A stretch of DNA of 64,000 nucleotides. It comes from Haemonchus contortus. Taxonomy: Eukaryota > Nematoda > Chromadorea > Rhabditida > Trichostrongylidae. A program made the position numbers and the translations under genes. Location: the NCBI GenBank assembly GCA_000469685.2, contig LS997562.1:28071391-28135390 (forward strand), read 5' to 3'. The notes beneath the pieces were generated by a model that saw only the letters and a list, made by a program, of their open reading frames with translations, was not told the DNA's origin and made no database searches. Below are positions 10,869 through 21,999 of the stretch, one piece after another. The stretch's first letter is position 1. Each line of letters opens with the position of its first letter.

Positions 10869-11398
10869 CTGACACACGCTTGGACAGGGCCGCCGTCGCA
10901 TAGCCGATCGCACGCCGCTTCCTAAATGTACGGCTGTCTCCAACTGCGAGCCGACGCGCAAGTCGAAGTATGAAAGGAACGACGGACGGAAGCAACGGAC
11001 GGACGTCTGTAAGCAGCCACTGCGATCTTCATATGACATTACAGCACCCCTAATGTTAGTGGAGCGAATGATTTGCATTAGTCCGTGTTATTTTCACTTC
11101 AAGCTGACGGCCGTGGACCGAGCGCAATTCGTATGCTCTGCTGACACCTGCGATGCTTGCTAAAGATCGCGGGCTGACAAGCCGCATGCGACGGCTGCGG
11201 CATGACCAAGTTTCGATGGGCGCGCGGAAAGAAGCGCATCCGTGGAGCGGACAATGGAAAAGGATACACTCAAGGTTTGGAAGAGGAGTAGAACATTTTT
11301 CTGCGCATGTAACTCGGTTCTAGATATATAGTCCAAAGAAGCAAGATTATTATCCAAGGGAAATCAAAATACATATTCCCATGTATAAAGTATTAACC

Positions 11399-11460
11399 GG
11401 CTGCTTTCATAGTCCGTGTCGCTCACAGGCCGGCCGGCGGCGCTCGCCACTTGTTTGTAA
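11399..11460 (+). repeat. F1-type half element
   Basis: GGCTGCTTTCATAGTCCGTG starts at 11399 and runs into CAGGCCGGCCGGCGG. No complementary right end was found nearby, so this looks like a single arm. A CCACTTGTT-like box downstream recalls the centre of the composite at 2513-2700. Confidence 0.55.
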
Positions 11461-12886
11461 ACTGAATCTTGTTCGATACCGCAGGCCGCTCAATGTTGAG
11501 CGGCAGTATATTATTAGGTTCAGTGAAAAGTTTTGATCGACCCTTCGTCCCTTTCCAGATTTTTTCGTAGGACCGCTCAGAGAGACTTCGTAATGGTTTA
11601 TGGTAGACCGATCCCTAACCTGTATTTTTTGGGAGATATATAAGCATCCCCTTGTAAGTGCTTTGCAAAAATGACTTCAACCTTCAACTGCCGTCCGGAG
11701 CTGTCTGAGAGCTGTCGTCTATCACGAATTACTGTAAGAGCATAATCCACCGACGGCTGTCGCAAATATCTGTGGTGCATCCAGGAGAGTCAACGTATCT
11801 CAGCCCACGGGCGCCTCCCGACGAAAAGCCTCCAGGACTAGCAGAGAAGTGGACTATGTTCGAGGAAGGTTTTACTGTGTCGTCGGTGGACATTCTCAGG
11901 AGATGCTCTACTTTAGATAACTTACTGAGGGCTCCACCGTGACCGCCGAGATTTACGCTTCTCAGCTATAGAGTTTGGCCAGCGTTGTTCGAAAGAAGCG
12001 TCCGCAACGTGAAAATGTTTGCATTTTTCACAACAGCGCTCAACCGCATGTTGCGAAATTGTTTTGTCAGTAAATTGCCGAACTTGGATAATCAGAGTTG
12101 TCCCATTCTTCTTATTCGCCAGGTCTCGCTCCGTCTGATTAATATTTGTTTCTTGCTCTGAAACATCACCTTCACGATAGAAATTTTGATGATTAACCGG
12201 AACTCAAAAATGAAATCTCCAGCTTTTTCGAATCGCGGCCGCCACCGTTCTAGGCTTCAGGAGTCAAGAAACTGTTGGATCGCTAGACGTATGTTTAAGA
12301 CAACTATGGAGACTATATTACTAATTGAGATCCTCTTTCAATGGGAATGAGCCTTTTTAAAGTGAAGATTGAACAGCCGATCAAAACTTTTTACTCAACC
12401 TAATATTTACATCAAAATATTTAAGATCTGTATTTGGGCTTATAAGTGTCTAAATTAGCACCGGTCAGCTAACAAATGATTTCCAAGGCTCATATTCTGT
12501 TTTTATTAATAACTAATGATCATCAAATGTTTGGAAACAATTTGAACAATAAAATTTATTGCATTTTTTCTTGAACCTCTTGGTTAGGCAACTCGCGGTC
12601 GACCTATCTAAAGTTGCAGAGATCGACCTAGGCAGTTGGAGGAGCGAAACCTTCTGTCTTCAGCCTTCGGGTTTGGATCAGACACTAGGTTCCGGTTGCG
12701 TGTTCTCAAGCTGCTTGCCGAGATGAGAAAACAGTCGGATACACTATGTGGCGTTCACCAATATGTTCTCTGCTCCTTCGTCATAGTCGGAACTTCGAGA
12801 TTCGAGATTTTGCGAGCCGAGATTTCAGAGTCGGAATCATCAGTATCACAAACAATCGTAGGAGCCGTACCGTCACCATCCAAAGC
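11461..12886. other. Gene-free stretch, nothing recognised
   Basis: I see no family signature, splice-consistent exon chain or repeated family here. A 117-residue plus-strand frame (12636-12989) and a 125-residue minus-strand frame (13158-12781) overlap the hairpin listed next, but neither resembles a protein I know. Confidence 0.5.
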
Positions 12887-12935
12887 ACCAGGAGCTTCAC
12901 CATCGCTGTTGAGCAGCGATGATGAAGCTCCTGGT
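12887..12935. repeat. Perfectly nested hairpin in an open region
   Basis: ACCAGGAGCTTCACCATCGC is mirrored by GCGATGATGAAGCTCCTGGT around a short TGTTGAGCA loop, with one mismatch. Both strands are open across it and give similar acidic peptides (SPSLLSSDDEAPG on plus, SSSLLNSDGEAPG on minus). Confidence 0.7.
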
Positions 12936-13458
12936 GGTCGTCAAAACTTTCTTCGGACTCTTGGTTTCCGACAACAGGGACACCCATAATGAAAAAGATA
13001 CTTACAAGGATAATGCTACTCTTGGATATTCTTCTTATATTGGATTCAAACTCATCACTGTCAAATTTGAAATTACCCAGACTAGCCACAGATTGTGGGC
13101 AAAATTCGAGTATTGCTGGATGGTATGCGAAATATTCTCTCGTACCATTTGTTTTCAAATGTTTTTAACTGTAGTCAGCGTGAAACATTTAGTTGAATTT
13201 ATCGAAATTTCGCGCGATCGGCTCCACTAAGAAAAAGTTATGAACGAAAGCGTGAAAGCGTTTTACCGAATACTTTGAGCGCTACTGTATGTAGATTATG
13301 ATAAAGAGCTACCAACCCTCTTCGTCAACGTGCTTTTGGCGAGTTAGCGTAATAGTTGTCTCTCAGGTTAGGCTTTGTAGTTAATGCTTCATAATAAAGC
13401 TTGTAAGACTCCCACGTGTTCTATATTTCTCCCGTGCTCCGTGTTCAGTGGCAAGCAT

Positions 13459-13515
13459 AAAGGCATAGTTCACGATAAAAATGGTTTCTGAGTTCTCCTC
13501 TAGGAATAGTCAGTA
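13459..13515 (+). repeat. F2 end fragment
   Basis: AAGGCATAGTTCACGATAAA followed by ATGGTTTCTGAGTTCTCCTC and TAGGAATA matches the left end of the F2 copies at 14076 and 48750. The matching right end is not seen before the next F2 copy begins. Confidence 0.6.
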
Positions 13516-14567
13516 GCCCCCATGCTCTGATGATGACAGAGCAAAGAATTCAACAAATAATGAAAACACTGGATGAAAGTAATAATAAGTCTTTATCGCA
13601 ATATACAACCTACGTCCTGCCCTTGACGTTGTTCGAGGAAGAAGTAAGGGCTACGCTTTTTGATGTTCCCGCTTAACTCCGGACCATTTAGGGGCGTAGA
13701 TTAGCTTAGGGAGTCACACAGTGAGACAAAGTGATATGGGATCGTTGCCGTAGACGACGATAGTTTCTTTACTTCCTATTCGATTAATGAGAGAGGGTGA
13801 TTAATGTTCTCTGAGTCTTCAAACCTAATCAGGGTCGGCTCACACCGAGGGACCAAGGAACTCTAATAAAGCCAGTAGCTGATCGTAAATCGAGATGAGA
13901 CAGCTTTTCAAGTCCGGTGAACGTGTTATTCAGTAACTCCTCCCCCCTCCCCCACCATTCCTAAGGCCTCTCCACCAATCCCGTCTGCCCCGCCTAGGCT
14001 ACCTGTTTGTTACGTCGTGGCGGATGATTGGCGTCTGAGTGTGTCTCCAAGTTCCTGTACAACACATTCACGGCACTTTGAAGGCACATTCCACGATAAA
14101 AATCGTTTCTGAGTTCTCCTCCTAGGAATACCCCGTGTCAGACGAGTGTCGAGTCGATACAGATTGCAATATTCCGCCAGGACCCAAACATCCAGCGCGC
14201 AATCAGCTGATCACCTCGTGATGAGGCTATGTTTTTCTCCTTTTCTATATTCTCTGCTATTCGTTTGGCCACTGTAATCCTTATTTTAATTTTCTACCTC
14301 AAAGGCTGAAAAAGGCGGGCTATTCTTGATGTTACTAGGGTTTTTTGTTAACTTATCTTATGAGTGAATGAATTTTGCTCACCGTTGTCAGCTATTCGCA
14401 CCAGGACCCACACGAACGCAATGACACATATCGTATAGCTCGTCCAAACGCCCCATTCTTCTTAATTTTTCTGGTTTCATTCTCGTCCAGCCCCCCCCCC
14501 CCCCCGAGCCTTCTTTCACTTTGGAAACATTAATTCGCACAGAGTCTTTGACCTCATCACACTATTT

Positions 14568-17397
14568 GGTGGAAATGTAGTTGAGGGGTGCCAGCGCCCT
14601 CTTGTGCTCTGCGTCTCTTCATTTCTTATCCCGTCTAATCATCTCACCCATCCCGGAGCTCCTCCCTTTCCAAACGTTAGGGAAGGAGCTCCGGGGTGGG
14701 TGAACCAACAGGAGTTCAATTCTTACCTCATCCCAGCTTTTTGCACGAGATAATCACCTCTCCCATCTCCTCCCCTAACTTTTAGAAGGGGAGGAATTCA
14801 TCTCCGCGATCCCTATGCAATCTGCACTCGCAGCTAAATCTACACCCCGAAAAATTAACGGGCGAGTTGTGCGCGACACTTGTCAACTTTTTGCGTCAAC
14901 TGTCTAACTGAAAACCAGGTAATTCGTTGCGGGACCATCAGCAGCTACCTCTCAACGCCGATCAACGCAACCTTCCCTCTTGTTTTTCTATTCCCTACGC
15001 TATTCTATTCTATTATTCTAATCTGATGGCTGTTAGATACTACAAGATTCTCTGCTGAACGTTGTTCTGCTGCCGTTCTGCTGGATACCCCGCGCTAACC
15101 GAGGCTCAAGCACTGTTCGCATTTCATTTGTGTTTTTATTCTGCTGGTACTACATTCTACTTGTTATCCATTCACCCTCTGGCTTTTGTAACTCGTATTC
15201 CGTATTTGACAATTCTGACTCTACTTTGCAGTGACTTTGTATTTGACGCTGCTTGTAATTATAATTCTGTTACTGCTATTCACCGCAGCAGTGGATACTG
15301 GGAAACACTTGTGGTGAGATTTAATCTACATTTATTGCTTCTTCGTTTCTAACTTTTGTTTTTTAATTGTTCTTGCGCCTTTTGAAATTCATTCTGTGTA
15401 TTGCTTTCATATAGCTGTCTTTTAGTTTTTTCTGCTTGAATTCTCTCCTAGTCACGCATTTATGCGGCAGCATAGGACTGAACTGTGGGAGAACTTATAT
15501 GATTCTACCCCTTTTCATACTTATGCTGCTTCAGAGATGAATTCACAACTTTCTCGCTAATGTCCACCATTCTGCCTCTCAACCAAGCAATGAGTAGTTT
15601 TCGCTGCATCTCCACTTATATTCTTTAACTGCTTCTACGAACTCTTCTCTTGATCAATTTTACCCGGTAACCGTTCACAATTACAACTGCATTATTAATT
15701 CTACAATATGGAACAGTTCGACGATAAAATTTCATTTCTCATGTCACCTGCTGCATATGCTTCCAGTTTGCAATCTCAGAAGAATTTGAGTGTGCTAGTG
15801 TTCCAACTTTGTTGTAATCTTTCAACAACTGATTATAATTTATTCGGCTTACTGTCGCGGTGAATAGGTACACCGTGCTGCCGTTTGCATAAATAGGGTT
15901 GCTAGTATCACCCTGGTTTACTGTGAGTTTCGTTTCATACTATAAAGTTTTAACAGCCATTGGTCTGGGCCTTTGCTGGATGCGAGCTACCGCTTCGCAC
16001 TTCGCCTTCGTGTTTCCATTGGATATCGATGATTGCTTGAAATACCCCCTTTTCACGTTACGTTAAATAGAGAGTTCACATTACATAACATACAGAGAGC
16101 TCGAATCCGATGAGAAATTAGGAGGAAGAAGCAATCCGTGGAGGATATAAGAGTTGATCCCGAGGAATTTCATTCTGCTGGATTTCTTTCGAGGAAGATC
16201 CTGCTCTCCCAGAAGACATGGATCCAGTAGAACCAGATGTCAGAGAAACACAGTGGGTGGCTGCACGCAGTGCTGCGTTTGGGTGCACGCTGTGTGTGCG
16301 CGAGGTGTGCAACATCGAAACTGTAGAGCTTGCATGAAAGGGATATTCAGTATCCATGTTTAATGTGGGTCAGGAACACGGGGTTTAATGTAAAAAATTA
16401 AGGGTCAAGGATATATGAGAAATCATCGCTGAATTTCTACATATTGTAAATTAATAACGCTGTTGTAATTGTGAACGGTTACTGGATAAAATTGATCAAG
16501 AGAAGAGTTCGTGGAAGCAGTTAAAAAATATAAGTGGAGAAGATGCAGCGAAAACTACTCATTGCTTGGTTGAGAGGCAGAATGGTGGACATCAGCGAGA
16601 AAGTTGTGAATTCACCTCTGAAGCAGCATAAGTATGAAAAGGGGTAGAATCATATAAGTTCTCCCACAGTTCAGTCCTATGCTGCCGCATAAATGCGTGA
16701 CTAGGAGAGAATTCAAGCAGAAAAAACTAAAAGACAGCTATATGAAGGCAATACACAGAATGAATTTCAAAAGGCGCAAGAACAATTAAAAAACAAAAGT
16801 TAGAAACGAAGAAGCAATAAATGTAGATTAAATCTCACCACAAGTGTTTCCCAGTATCCACTGCTGCGGTGAATAGCAGTAACAGAATTATAATTACAAG
16901 CAGCGTCAAATACAAAGTCACTGCAAAGTAGAGTCAGAATTGTCAAATACGGAATACGAGTTACAAAAGCCAGAGGGTGAATGGATAACAATTAGAATGT
17001 AGTACCAGCAGAATAAAAACACAAATGAAATGCGAACAGTGCTTGAGCCTCGGTTAGCGCGGGGTATCCAGCAGAACGGCAGCAGAATAACGTTCAGCAG
17101 AGAATCTTGTAGTATCTAACAGCCATCAGATTAGAATAATAGAATAGAATAGCGTAGGGAATAGAAAAACAAGAGGGAAAGTTGCGTTGATCGGCGTTGA
17201 GAGGTAGCTGCTGATGGTCCCGCAACGAATTACCTGGTTTTCAGTTAGACAGTTGACGCAAAAAGTTGACAAGTGTCGCGCACAACTCGCCCGTTAATTT
17301 TTCGGGGTGTAGATTTAGCTGCGAGTGCAATCTGCCACCGGTGTCAGAGACGCAGAGCACAAAAGGGCGCTGGCATGACCCAACTACATTTTCACCC
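14568..17397. mobile_element. F5, a 2.8-kb foldback element with about 1-kb arms
   Basis: The left arm (14568-15712) and right arm (16438-17397) are inverted and near-identical by eye over at least 890 bp. Examples are ACACCCCGAAAAATTAACGG at 14842 against its complement near 17290, and the same 63-residue open frame on plus (15161-15352) and minus (16991-16800). The loop is about 725 bp. Ends are GGTGGAAATGTAGTTG and its near complement. ACTATTT occurs at 14561-14567 and 17398-17404, a 7-bp target duplication. The loop holds no transposase I can recognise, so movement in trans is inferred. Confidence 0.85.
14627..14822. mobile_element. 196-bp insertion in the left arm of F5
   Basis: Absent from the right arm, which has GACACCGGTGGCAGATTG at the corresponding place. 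The insert has an internal hairpin (CCCGGAGCTCCT...AGGAGCTCCGGGG, about 14654-14695) and shares CAGCTTTTTGCACGAGA-like sequence with 18928-18950. The asymmetry dates it after the arms formed. Confidence 0.6.
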
Positions 17398-17471
17398 ACT
17401 ATTTTCCATCTTATGTCCCATTTTTCGTCATAATCTGGATTATCCAAAAATATCGTGAACTGTGCCTTCAA

Positions 17472-19384
17472 AAGCCGTCTTGTTAGACCGAGAAGTGAAT
17501 GGTTTGGACGAGTTGCCCACACAAAACTGCGTTGCATGAGCGGCCTATGAATGGCAGTTAAAGCCCATGCGCCCCAATGACAAAGTGACTGCGAAGGACC
17601 GCACCAAACAGCATACACCCTTCCTAGTAGCGGGTAATGGTGTGGAACCGTAGGATCGGAGTTCCAGACGGTTTGAGATATTCTTTGACAATTACTTAAG
17701 ACAGTTATACCTAGAAATTTTGTCCAGATGATGTTCTCTTTTTCTCAAAATCTGTTGTGGCTTTATTTGGATAATTTTACGTTGACGTCTTACCGGTTGA
17801 TTAGACACCCATTTTGTGTTTAGTATCCTTCACAATCAGTCACAGTTTTACGAAATTTCTTGTCGTAGTTTTGATAAGCCTTGTTTAATAGCTTGAAGCT
17901 TACATTTCTATTTTTTGTTTTTCCTGCCATCAAAATTATCCAGTGCTAACCTCGTGTTCCGTAGAGGATAAAGTAACCCATCGCCTAAATCACAGCAAAC
18001 ATTCCGCTAAGCTGCACAACTAGAAAGCCGCCGTCCGTTAGTTTTTCACGCATGAGATCGTGCTCTACTTATATTCTTAGGTCTGTATTCTTCGAGCTCC
18101 TCAGTTGTACTTGGAATCTTCTAGTTCGGTAATGCCATGTCCCATACCATATTTACTCCTATATTTTATACCTTTTAAAACTACTTTCTCACTACAGCCG
18201 CGGAAAACTCGCAGTAAAACACTCAGCATCATATTAGCGATAAGATAAGATTGACCATTTCCACTTATACGTATGATCCTGAGAAAGGCCATTGAAATTC
18301 GCAGCTCGCAGGGCAATAGAAGGTTTTATTATTATTATTTATTATTATTTTTAGTGCCATCTGAAGTCTGTCCTATTAGTATTCATTGATAACGATGCAG
18401 TTCTGGGTTCTTACCCCATCGCATGTATCCCTTACTAATTTACCTAGTTACTCTGCTGTAGGACAGAATTAGTAATGATCATTTGTTGCGCCACAAATCG
18501 ATTTTCATCGCTATCGACGGATCGGAATTACTGGGAATTGTTGACCTACTTGATGATTTAGGCTGTATAATAGTAGCATGACTACTGTTTGAGGCTATCC
18601 CCAAGTGACATCACCCCAGTTTGCGTTGAATTTTTCATATCTGCCTTTTTTGTAATCATGTTTTTTAGCGTACCGATATATACACGAACAGGTCGACAGA
18701 CAGACCAACAAACCGATACTCATGTTGCTAATTTACATGTAAGAGGGATCTGGGTGGGAACATAGTGAGGAGAAAAGGTTCTTTTCCAACTCTGAGTCAA
18801 ACTGTCATGGTACCTAAAAATGTTTCTATGCCGTGAAGCATAGTTTTCTTCGAAACTAAGCCAGGAGGGAAGGAAAATTGGAGTGCTGGGTCAATTTATG
18901 ATCTAATTCTTACATGATTCCAACTTTTTGCACGAGAAAATCATCTCATCCACCTCAGTGCTCCCCCTACTAAAGCTCAAGTAACAACTGTATTCCTAAA
19001 ACACGGCTAAGGAACTTCTCTAAGCGTCAACTCCTCCTCTCCTTCTCTGGGCTCTAGCGTTGGAAGAGAGCGGTTTGCGCACTCGTTGTGAGCCTTGCTA
19101 TTTCCATTTTTTAAATAACCTAAATAGATTAGAGGGAATCGGGAATCGAGAGTAGTGTACACTTCTGAATGACGAACATCAAATTGTTGCCAAATGAATG
19201 CAGGATGCTGAAGCTCCAATTCGAATGGAAGTTTTGTGGGGCTTTTTCTTTTGTGCCCTCACTAAACGATAAACTTGGACTACTATTTCAAAGCTGAGAT
19301 TTTTATCGAAAATATTGCTAAAAGTGCCACGATCTTCGCGATTTTATGATGGGTTCTGGAGAAACAGACAGTAGAATCGTTATT
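17472..19384. other. Gene-free stretch with a TTA-rich microsatellite
   Basis: No coding signal recognised. A (TTA)n-type tract lies at about 18323-18353. The sequence around 18885-18985 resembles the insertion at 14730-14800. Short open frames show no family features. Confidence 0.5.
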
Positions 19385-19590
19385 GTGTAATCGATCCGCC
19401 GCGCGCGACAGTCGCGGACAATTCACCTCGTTATTACAGTTCTAGCGTTTTTCATACAGCTTAATGTTAGTCCTTTTGTTCCTGTATTTCTTACTTGTTG
19501 CTGCATTCCGCTACATCCCTTCGCGCACGGCGTGTCCCTCGCCGCGACGCGACATTTTCGATCCTACTGCAGCACACCTCGCATTCTGTA
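19385..19590 (+). repeat. F6 repeat, copy 1
   Basis: Shares ATACAGCT, TTTTGTTC...GTATTTCTT, TTGCTGCATTC-like, CTACATCCCTTCGCGC and GCCGCGACGCGACA with 27510-27745. Both copies contain a short frame with a YIPSR motif after a hydrophobic stretch, but the second copy has an in-frame stop, so a repeat is more likely than a gene. Confidence 0.5.
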
Positions 19591-20815
19591 AACTTCGTCC
19601 ACCTTTGTTCACCTTTCAATCACTCCAGTGGCTCAAATTTTATAAATTTACCAATGTTTTCTGAATCTTTTATAGGGAGTATTTTTGTTTGGGATTTTCC
19701 AAGCAACAATTGGTGTTTTTAAGTTGCTTTCAGTTGATCCTAGCATTCTGCCCTAGCGTTTCAGATTTTAATCCACTGATATGGGGTAGGTATTCGTAGG
19801 AATATTTATTTAAAGTCCGAAATATCTCCATCATGAAACGGCATTTTGCAGACACTTCCCGGTTTGTTGAGCGTCACTGCACTACGAATTGCGTAACAGA
19901 GCACTAGCTAACTGCCTGGGTCACTTGGTGCTAAAACGATACTATCTTGGGTGTCTAACAGGCCTAGTCATCTAAGTAGCTTAGCATGTCAGAGACAATC
20001 ACCGACCGCACTTTCAATGATTTCTTTTTTCGCCTCCTCCTTCATGAAGTTAATCAGTGCTCGCAACTCTGCTCATTCTTTCTCTTCAACTACACTTCAT
20101 TTATCTCTCTCCACTCCTCTTACATTGAAATTCACTACCCTCATAACTTTTTTATGATGAATCCGTGAGATTATTTCAGTGTGCCACACTTCTTCCTTCT
20201 ACTTTCCTTGGTAAATCCCTTCACAGAACCGCACTAGCTTCGGTGAAACCCTTCAAAGTATGTCGGCATAAGGGAGACCAACAGCCGTCATTTGCCAAGC
20301 GTTCAGTTAGTTTTGCGTCGACAAAGCTTACTAGTAGTCTTCAACGATTATTACACCAAGACCTCTACTCAAGTTTTCCAATTCGCATAAATTTATTTGT
20401 GTTTCAAAGCGACAGTCTTAGATCTGAAAATGAGTTTACAATTTCAGGGCATCTATTGTTTCGCAAAGTGGTCATGCTGTTATTCCCTATCAAACATGAG
20501 CCAGCCTTCCATTTGATAATTGGTTCCACGAAGCTATGGTGAGTGATCACATATTCGAGGTGGTGAAAAAGGAATTTGTAAGTTCCGGCTTATGTTCAGT
20601 TTTTTTTTCTAACTGAATCTGGAAAATGATTGCAAAATGCTTGTAAGTCAAGCGAGGTCGTATTACCGTGACCATTTCGAATGGGCACCTCACTAATGAT
20701 AGAGTTCGACGTGTCAGCTGAAATTTTGTTACGTTTCGATAAGATTCATTGAGTCGAATTTCTTTTTTCTGTTGTAGAAATCGAAATCGTTTGGTTGCTA
20801 CGGAATTAAACAGCT

Positions 20816-20888
20816 CAACCGACGTGCGTCCGTCCGTCCGTTGCGTCCTTGCGTACGCAACGAACGGGTGTACGAACGTCGGTTAAAT
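20816..20888. repeat. GC-rich hairpin with CCGT/ACGC units
   Basis: CAACCGACGTGCGTCCGTCC and continuing CGTTGCGT pair imperfectly with ACGCAACGAACG and GTACGAACGTCGGTT. Composition resembles the inner stems of F1, but the GGCTGC end is absent (only CTGAAGTCTGAAAGAAGC follows). Confidence 0.5.
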
Positions 20889-20959
20889 CGCTGAAGTCTG
20901 AAAGAAGCTTCTCATATCATCTCACAGGAATTTTCATCCCAGTTTGTAAACGTTGCTGT

Positions 20960-21990
20960 GACTTGATATGATATATATTTCAACCAATTTCGCTGTCTCT
21001 CCTGTTTATTTCGTAGATTTTTCGACCAGTAGGGTGTTTGTTAACCATAGCGATCTCCACCTTGCAATCAATTTTTCCTTGCGAACAATTTCTCGAGATT
21101 CGTAGAGGGCCGTAGTAGATCCCTTGATGACGGTTCATGACCCAAGAGACTGAGTTGTTCCTTATCCCAAGCCCTGACGCTATCTGTATGGCTGGTATTC
21201 CTCGTAAGGATCGTCCTTGTCTCGGGCACGTGGCAACGTTGAGCCCATCGTTGTTTTCTTTGCTTGAACTTGGACGAGGTTGGTAAGAAACATTATTCCG
21301 GCTAACGTTTCGGCGTCGAACGCCTTCTTCAGAGCCTGGAACGATCGAAGCAATTTATGATTACCCGATCAAACGTATCAACTACCTTACAGAAATTCGA
21401 GACCTCAGAGATCATCACGCAACTGTAAGTTGTGCCACTTACCGTTGATCAGTCCGATCCCCGCGACCACCCAGGAGCCAGCAGCGGTCCAGTAAGCTCT
21501 TCGGACTGGATGTGATTCAGACTCACTGGTGGAAGGCCAACCTTATATACGGCCTCAGCTCCCGCGTGATTGTGATACACTCTTCCTTCCGGTTCATTTT
21601 CGGTCTGATCGTGTTTCGTGTTGAGCCCATCCTTGTCAATGCAGATCTGCGCGTCAGTACTGAGTGATTGAATGAGCGTACACGGATCTCGCTTGAGTAG
21701 TCTGTTCACCGTTCATCGCTCTGATTTAACGAAGGAGAACACGCTTGACGATGAAGGCATGTGCCATCGGTGTAATGTTGATGGTAACCTCAGACACATC
21801 GAACTCACCCGAACGCTTCAAGTTTTCATGGAGTGGCACGCGATCGCCGTTTACACAGCTCCTGATGATATGTTTCAGGTCATCTATAAGCACCTTTACT
21901 TGTACCGCGGGACCTAGCAAGAAGACGACCGTCCTTGCTGTGAATCCTGACGACAGAGTTGACAGTTGCCTCCTCAGTATATATTAGAGC
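20960..21990 (-). other. Coding-like remnant, possibly an interspersed repeat
   Basis: Minus-strand open stretches in succession: 21920-21726 (with LLGPAVQVKVLIDDLKHIIR and NITPMAHAFIVKRV), 21709-21449 (ending LLAPGWSRGSD), and further segments to about 20980 (ending RRDSEIG). The plus strand is also open at 21745-21987. I believe related strings recur in hookworm assemblies, which would make this a repeat, but there is no second copy in the window to prove it. No function is assigned. Confidence 0.3.
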
Positions 21991-21999
21991 ACATTACGA

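Larger units (their letters stand above)
2513..11018. mobile_element. F1 foldback element, copy C, interrupted by an LTR retrotransposon
   Basis: The left part is 2513-2844 and the right part 10869-11018. The outer ends are GGTTGCTTTCAGAC on the left and its near complement ending GCAGCC on the right, flanked by ACT on both sides. The strongest pairing is between 2702-2800 and 10872-10985 (inverted, roughly 90 percent by eye, including GCAGTTGGAGAC and GTACATTTAGGAA). The left arm also contains a second GGCTGCTTTCATAC start at 2699, so it may be a composite of two hairpins. The LTR element sits in the loop. Confidence 0.65.
2456..11227. repeat. F4 inverted-repeat element, split by an 8.5-kb insertion
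   Basis: The left piece (2456-2512) and right piece (11019-11227) together match the uninterrupted element at 46250-46521. Shared landmarks are GTCGAAACTAGGTCAC then TTCGCGCGCGGCGCA on the left, and GAACGAATGAT-like, ATCGCGGGCTGAC and GCCGCATGCGACGGCTGCGG on the right. The break coincides with an ACT triplet on both sides of the F1 element at 2513-11018. The intact copy therefore serves as an empty-site reference. Confidence 0.7.
14076..17471 (+). repeat. F2 MITE-like repeat, copy split by the F5 palindrome
   Basis: The left part (14076-14567) and right part (17398-17471) match the uninterrupted copy at 48750-49414: GACGAGTGTCGAG, GGACCCACACG, the TTTCTGGTTTCATTCTCGTC string and CATAATCTGGAT...ATCGTGAACTGTGCCTT. 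The 2.83-kb F5 element lies between the two parts. Confidence 0.75.

Noticed and set aside
15062..16991. Duplicate hydrophobic frames (15062-15352 plus and 16991-16800 minus) as paired genes
   Set aside because: They are mirror images from the F5 arms; no homology, no start context, and the minus copy is truncated.
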